NCBI RefSeq assembly: GCF_048544455.1
Contig: NC_133536.1
Location: forward strand, 171,202,325-171,266,324
Reading direction: 5' to 3'
Length of the DNA stretch: 64,000 nt
Source: Silene latifolia
Taxonomy: Eukaryota > Streptophyta > Magnoliopsida > Caryophyllales > Caryophyllaceae
The translations under genes were made by a program, and so were the position numbers. Positions 59,901 to 64,000 of the stretch are shown in pieces (within the stretch, counting starts at the first letter, position 1; the number at the start of each line of letters is the position of its first letter). The notes beneath the pieces are model-generated. The model saw nothing but the letters and a program-made list of their open reading frames with translations. It was not told where the DNA came from and ran no database searches.

Positions 59901-60280
59901 TAGTGAGTCATAACTGTTGCTATTTGTGTGGAATACAACAGGAAACTCATGACCACTTGTTCTTTGAATGCATATATAGCCAGAAATGTAAGGATTTGAT
60001 TTCAGATTGGTGTCAAGTACAGGTGCCTACCACAAACAGTATTACCTGGTGGATCAAATGGAGGAATAGGGTTGTAGGAAGGAAGCATTGCATTGCAGTT
60101 GTTCTTGCAGGATTACTTTATTGGATTTGGTATGCACGAAACCAGTGTCGGGTTGAAGGTATTCTATGGAGGCCTGAATTCTTGGTTCAACGTGTTCAAA
60201 GTGAAGTTTGTATGAGATTAAGGGTTCTGCGAAGTCAGCATGAAACGAATGTCAATTGGATTGATAGTCTGGTGTGTTAG
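56909..60280 (+). CDS. LINE ORF2, endonuclease and reverse transcriptase
   Basis: A 1123-codon intact frame. Residues 1-230 form an APE-type endonuclease: SCGAWNIRGLNNP, LFGLVETKI, CGDFNAVMGRNERIGG, SKIDRVLCND and FDHSPCLI, with the catalytic E, D and H present. The RT spans about 450-735: FRPIACCNTVYK, SAFIKGRDI, KLDLQKAYDSV, RGLRQGDPLSPLLF and FADDLIMF (catalytic Asp pair at 694-695). A zf-RVT type zinc domain lies near the C terminus (FCSWLIVQQRLLTQDRL, CYLCG, HDHLFFEC). It would nick target DNA and prime reverse transcription there. The start ATG lies within ATGGATAG, where ORF1 ends. Confidence 0.93.
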   Translation: MDSCGAWNIRGLNNPTKQKEIRRFLLQNNVGLFGLVETKIRSSNWNNARSTICDQWSICTNFSLHKGGRIWLMWDPMVVEVDINDITSQSIHAKVYDKARMQRFWYTVVYGFNKPCEREALWNNIRKYHGQIQGSWIICGDFNAVMGRNERIGGNPITHAEMKPLLQLVQDCNMMDLTAKGNFFTWNNKHETGTKVYSKIDRVLCNDDWMDNFPDSYVHFLPEGLFDHSPCLIRFDEVSQRKGKPFKYFNMWGLATEFEKIVIHGWSRQIVGTAMYKVVMKLRGLKGDFKQLDKDQFSDIEKLTHVTELALQNFQKIVSQDPFNAAACAAEKTCAMELIELMKARESFLRQKAKSDWVQQGDDNTKFFHASIKTRRARNRVYQVKDRYGLLHSDPEGIKKAFVDYYAFLLGSAHPVTPVNRRIVQRGNCLSEAHCSLLTSIITDDEIKRAMFDIPGNKAPGPDGYNSQFFKDAWHVVGKEVINAVRSTFTSGKLLKQANATIITLIPKVDIPETVLQFRPIACCNTVYKCLSKVICARLSLILPEIVSPSQSAFIKGRDIVGNILIAQDLIKLYKRKTCSPRVLMKLDLQKAYDSVEWTFIEDMLQALGFPSQIIKLLMQCVTTPSYSLALNGEVFGFIQAKRGLRQGDPLSPLLFTLCLEYLSRILEVTQQHRKFRFHPLCQRLNLSHLCFADDLIMFCRGDRASMELLIHSFEFFSKATGLVMNRGKSNIYFNGTDDQLIREVEQITGMKRGRVPFKYLGINVSPKRLSVMECSSLVERIVERIQRLGSRKLSYAGRIVLIKSVLSSLHTYWARIFVLPKTVIASIEATCRAFLWHGNEQKENPALVSWDTICQPKRQGGLGIKRFHEWNLAAIAKYAWWVATKADHLWVRWVHAIYIKNRSWAEYEPSSTASWAWRKICQVKKIFKNFIFQQIGTDSGQRYRIDKAYSWLLPVRATVSWFPWMNQKWILPKHSFCSWLIVQQRLLTQDRLLRMHIVSHNCCYLCGIQQETHDHLFFECIYSQKCKDLISDWCQVQVPTTNSITWWIKWRNRVVGRKHCIAVVLAGLLYWIWYARNQCRVEGILWRPEFLVQRVQSEVCMRLRVLRSQHETNVNWIDSLVC

Positions 60281-60388
60281 TTAGAGATGTCGTTATAAAT
60301 CTCTAATAATGTTGTAATTGGGAATCTTTTATATTTTAATGAGAATCAGCTTACTTGCCCAAAAAAAAAAAAAAAGGTGACCTAAAAT

Positions 60389-61120
60389 ACCAATAAGATC
60401 CATTTCAAGGCAAATTGACTCAATTCAAGCCCAGACAGGCGCTTATTTTGTCAGACGTAAGACCGTCGCAAAAGGCAAAAATTCAATTTTGCCCACAAAC
60501 ATCCAATGAAGGTCCTTAAATGGCAAATACAGGTTTTCCCAACTACAATACAACCTAGTGGGACCCACTACCCAAGCAAATAAACTTGGCATTGTGAAAT
60601 GAGACGGTTTCTCGCCTCAATCATGTTTTTCGAGCCTAGGGAGCGGGAACGGAGACCAAAATGCAAACTAAAAGCACCCCTATACTCCTAAACAGGTTTC
60701 TAACCTAATGCAAACATCAATTTCACTCGAAATCCGGCTCAATCAAAAACGCCCAATTCGATTTTTAGGGCAAAATCCGCCCTAATTCAACTAAGCTAAC
60801 AATCAACAAATTTGAAAGGATTCAAGAGGAAATACTTACCTTGAGATGACATTTGTTGATAGTGGCACAAGCAAAAGCAAACTTGAAGGTCCGGTAATGG
60901 CGATTTTGGCGAGATTTTGAGGTTGAAGATGAATATTCATCCGTAACTCAACCTCGCGTCTTTTTAACAGAAAATAGGGAAGCCGGCTTGCATCGCCAGG
61001 AGGCTCGCGCCTAAACCAGGCCTCCCCTTTTCTTTTTCAGCAAAATTTGGGCTTTGGCCCAATTTCCCATGACAAATTCCAAAATTTTCGTTGACGATAT
61101 TGAATGTCGTCATTTCCTCG
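60389..61120 (+). other. Non-coding 3' region after the LINE
   Basis: Continuation of the Retand/Ogre-like 3' region without coding frames. A GGCTCGCGCCT module lies at 61002-61013. Confidence 0.6.
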
Positions 61121-61129
61121 AAAACAAAC

Positions 61130-61560
61130 AAAACAAATAGTGAAAATTCAAATTCGCTATTTTCAAAAATTTCAAGCAAACGGCGATTAAAACCGCCAAC
61201 TTCAAAAAAATAATAGCGAAAATTCGAAAACGGCTATTTTCTCCAAATTTCGAGCAAACGGCGATCAAAACCGCCAATTTCAAAAATAATGGCGAAATCA
61301 AAATTCACCATTTTCCTTCAAATTTTCCAAAATAATGGCGAAAATTCAAAAATCGCTATTTCAAGCAACGACGGCACATAAACCGTCACTTCAATTAATA
61401 GTGAAGATTCCAAATTCACTATTTCTTTCAAAATGTCAACGGCGGCACATAAACCGTCACTTCAATCGATAGTGAAGATTCCAAATTCACTATTCCTTCA
61501 AATACCTGCCGGGGGCTTCCTCGCGGAACCCGCTCATTCCAAAAATAGTGATAGTGAGAA
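61130..61560 (+). repeat. Hairpin-bearing tandem repeats (about 78 bp)
   Basis: About five diverged units contain an inverted pair of the form AATAGYGAA...TTCRCTATT, joined by CAAACGGCG and AAAACCGCCA-type words. Units start near 61137, 61208, 61288, 61330 and 61396, with later ones at about 61455. Confidence 0.7.
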
Positions 61561-61663
61561 TCCATACTCGCTATTTCCCCAGCGACATCACGAGTTCGCT
61601 ACTATCAAAACAAGCCCATTCGACGCGGCTATTCCCATAGTCCATTAACCGACCTTTACCATT

Positions 61664-62360
61664 TGGCTGGCAAGCCTTTGTCCGCAAACATTCAAGGACA
61701 GATCCCGAAGATGCCTCGGGTACATTTCCTTACCATTGGCTGGCGAGCCTTTGTCCGCAACCTTTCAACGACAGATCCCGAAGATGCCTCGGGTACATTT
61801 CCTTACCATGGCTGGCGAGCCTTTGTCCGCAACCTTTAAAGGACAGATCCCGAAGATGTCTCGGGTACATTTCCTTACCTCGGCTGGCGAGCCTTACAAC
61901 GCATCGCGGCTGGCGAGCCTTATAACGCACCGCGGCTGGCGAGCCTTACAACGCACCGCGGCTGGCGAGCCTTACAACGCATCGCGCCTGGCGAGCCTTA
62001 CAACGCACCGCGGCTGGCGAGCCCCCCTCACATGCGCACCATGGCTGGCGAGCCTTTGTCCGCAACCTTTCAAGGACAGATCCCGAAGATGCCTCGGGTT
62101 CATTTCCTTACCTCAGGTGGCGAGCCTTACAACGCACCGCGGCTGGCGAGCCTTTGTCCGCACCCTTCCAAGGACAGATCCCGAAGATGCCTCGAGTACA
62201 TTTCCTTATCTCGGCTGGCGAGCCTTACAACGCATCGCGGCTGGCGAGCCCTCCTCACGTACGCACCGCAGCTGGCGAGCATTTATCCGCAACCATGCAA
62301 GGACATATCCGAAGATGCCTCAGGTATGACTCATTCTTATGGCTGGCGAGCCTTCGTACG
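61664..62360 (+). repeat. Two-level tandem repeat built on GGCTGGCGAGCC
   Basis: Long units of about 70-80 bp carry GGCTGGCGAGCCTTTGTCCG and GACAGATCCCGAAGATGCCT. Short 26-bp units CGGCTGGCGAGCCTTACAAC plus GCACCG run without gaps at 61881, 61907, 61933, 61959, 61985 and 62011. The short unit is the first part of the long one with a different tail. GGCT/AGCC can pair as a small stem. ORFs predicted across it are repeat-driven. Confidence 0.9.
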
Positions 62361-62559
62361 TAGTCTAATGGACTTTAAACGACCCGCACGGACAGTCAAC
62401 AGACTCTAAACTGTTCCTGACGACATGTCCTGGACTCGTACCCTCGAGTCGCCTCGGCGTCGCCCTTCCCGACGGCAGGTCCTTGGCCCGAATCCTTTCG
62501 AGCCGCCTCGACGTCGCTTGGGTCTTCAGGTTGTAATCTTCGATTGACCTGGGGACTCT

Positions 62560-62604
62560 ACTTTGACTTTCGCCCTGTTTAAGCCTCAGTCAAAGTGGGG
62601 GCTC
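62560..62604 (+). promoter_or_regulatory. Polypurine tract with adjoining inverted repeat
   Basis: Arms ACTTTGACT (62560-62568) and AGTCAAAGT (62588-62596) are perfect inverted copies. The right arm runs straight into GGGGGCTC, the plus-strand primer region directly before the 3' LTR. Confidence 0.75.
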
Positions 62605-64000
62605 TATAGATACCTAGTATCTGATGAGACTCCAACAAACACCCGATGATTATCGGACTACAACATGTTTTGGGATCGCAGGCTTTGATCGACAGTTTGT
62701 GTACAACTTTACGTCGGAAAACTTAAAACGATTTCGAAAACAAAACATTTCAAAACATTTCAAAAATACCTGGAGTGTTTAATGCACGGCGACGGGGTCG
62801 CGATGACACTAACTATAGTCAAAACCGACACCGGACCAAAAACCGACTCAAAAATTCAAATCCCGACTCCAACAACGAGTCAAACCGAGTCAACCACAAA
62901 AACAAAATATCTCAAGCCTTCTATACTAAGTTTTCCCGGATTCATGAATGGTCAAGTACCAAACATGTGACTACAAAACCTAGGATAGAACAAATCATGA
63001 TTGCGTTTGTTGTGATAGTGACAACACAACTCGACGTGCCGCGACGTGGCTCGCGCCTCTTTGAGCAGCCCAGGTGGCCAAGTCGCTCAAAACTCACACA
63101 ACCACTCATTCTCCTATAAATACCCCTCAAATGCCACCCATTTGAGAGTTACGCGAGTGTCCGCCCTCTTTTTTCTCCCTTAAAATTCTCGACTCGACTT
63201 CTAAAGTCACAATCCGACGCGTGTTTACGACCTACCGATCGTAAACACGAGCCTTACACATTGTTTGGTACCGTCATCGTGCATTAAATCACTTGTCCGA
63301 CCACTTTGACCACTACACCATCACTAAACTTTTAAAACACTCTTTTACTTACCAAAACGGTTTTAAACCGAGTTTTTTCCGATCAAACAAGTTGTTACAC
63401 TTACGTCGGTCACTCGCCATAACCAAACATGTAAGTAAGAGGGTGTAAAAATCCTCTTTTATTATGTTTTCATTTGTTTCATGACTTTAACATGCTAAAA
63501 CATGCATAACATGAACCAAATCATGGAATAAACTAGCCAAAACTGATTTTTGGTCTGAGGCAGAAGCCCCTTAGGTCGCCAACAGGCTCGCGCCTAAATG
63601 GGGTGCTAAGACCAGAGATCAACCGTGTTTGTTCTCGTCATTTCCCTTAATCCATTTTTCATATTTGTAATCGGTTTTTACCATTTCAAATATTTTCGAA
63701 ACCTTTTTGTTTCATTTCGCATGTTTTAACCATAAAGCATTTTTCACCCTTGGTTCTTCATACCATGACGGTTAAATCCGTGTTTCGGTGATAATATTTG
63801 GTTAATGACATTTAAGAGGTATTTAAAACCTTTTATTTCATTTCTTCATATTTTCAAACAAACATATTAGTCACCAACACAAAGTTATCCTTGGTTATAC
63901 ATACCATGCCGGATTTTAACCCGGGTACGATGATGAGTACCGACTAATTACATTCAAAATGGACTTAAAACAATTAGTCCATAATCATTTTCAAAACTAT
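62605..64000 (+). repeat. 3' LTR of the Retand/Ogre-like element, cut by the window edge
   Basis: It starts TATAGATACCT, where the 5' LTR has TGTAGATACCC, so the terminal G is mutated. The 1396 bp present match the 5' LTR with about 22 differences and one net 1-bp indel. About 1.06 kb should lie beyond the window. Confidence 0.9.

Larger units (their letters stand above)
55635..60373 (+). mobile_element. Full-length L1-type LINE, intact, with target duplication
   Basis: The element runs from TTTGAAGAACAAGC to a poly(A) tail (60361-60373). It is flanked by AAGGTGACCTAAAAT at 55620-55634 and 60374-60388, a 13-15 bp target duplication (the AA is ambiguous with the tail). Both ORFs are open from start to stop. 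Being inside the Retand/Ogre-like element it is the younger of the two. Codon use and base composition differ visibly from the C-rich host element. Confidence 0.93.
40994..64000 (+). mobile_element. Retand/Ogre-like (Tat lineage) LTR retrotransposon, 3' end off window
   Basis: Order on the plus strand: 5' LTR, tRNA-Arg-type primer site, 61-bp tandem repeats, gag, protease, RT, RNase H, archaeal-type RNase H, integrase, an antisense ORF, a nested LINE, hairpin repeats, 26-bp and 70-bp tandem repeats, polypurine tract and 3' LTR. Two RNase H domains and an extra ORF after pol are hallmarks of the Tat lineage. Retand of Silene is described as a gypsy-like element with an amplified tandem repeat. 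The coding region has several stops and frameshifts, so it is not autonomous. The 5 bp left of the LTR are CGTAC; the right flank lies outside the window. Confidence 0.85.

Noticed and set aside
61736..62409. Long frames with repeated AGEPLSATF and WRALQR words
   Set aside because: They follow the 26/70-bp tandem repeats in several frames at once, so they are repeat-driven.

Overview
This window looks like repeat-dense plant nuclear DNA. It holds nested Ty3/gypsy LTR retrotransposons with plant-type primer sites, an intact plant L1-type LINE, a CACTA transposon, Helitron ends, a tRNA-derived SINE, a plant F-box/DUF295 gene and spliceosomal exon relics. The right-hand element resembles the Retand/Ogre (Tat) elements known from Silene, so a Caryophyllaceae host (Silene or a relative) is a reasonable inference, but the sequence does not prove it.

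Layout. 1-3618: an Athila-like element on the minus strand (5' LTR, tRNA-Asp primer site, remnant gag), inserted into an older Tekay-like LTR. 3619-9015: a minus-strand Tekay-like element without coding capacity. 9016-13535: a second, plus-strand Tekay-like copy, head-to-head with the first and carrying a TIR element inside a (TA)n tract. 13536-16519: the degenerate 3' end of another Athila-like element with its LTR. 16520-29500: a gene-bearing island with a broken TPR gene, mini-Helitron, intact F-box gene, SINE, several gene-derived exon relics (one from a ubiquitin E2) and a probable solo LTR. 29501-40168: a third Tekay-like copy, split by a 4.7-kb CACTA element that carries exon fragments of an O-fucosyltransferase-like gene and probably a ClpX-like gene. 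40169-40993: a truncated minus-strand LTR. 40994-64000 (runs off the window): a Retand/Ogre-like element with 2.45-kb LTRs, tRNA-Arg-type primer site, broken gag-pol with two RNase H domains, an antisense DUF7745/plant-mobile-like ORF, several tandem-repeat blocks and a full-length intact LINE.

The most unusual signal is a 12-bp palindrome (ACTCGATCGAGT and variants) repeated about 65 times in nine clusters. The CGATCG cores are spaced almost only 19-23, 29-31 or 51-54 bp apart, close to 2, 3 and 5 helical turns. The clusters occur in the LTRs of both Athila-like copies, inside the Athila-like gag reading frame, downstream of that gag, in all three Tekay-like LTRs and in two Tekay-like internal regions. 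They look like a DNA-level array, possibly for a multimeric binding protein, shared by two unrelated retrotransposon lineages.

The only genes that look functional are the F-box/DUF295 gene (19302-20540, minus) and the two LINE ORFs (55723-60280, plus). The other coding material is broken or fragmentary. All coordinates and spacings were read by eye; no alignments or database searches were run.
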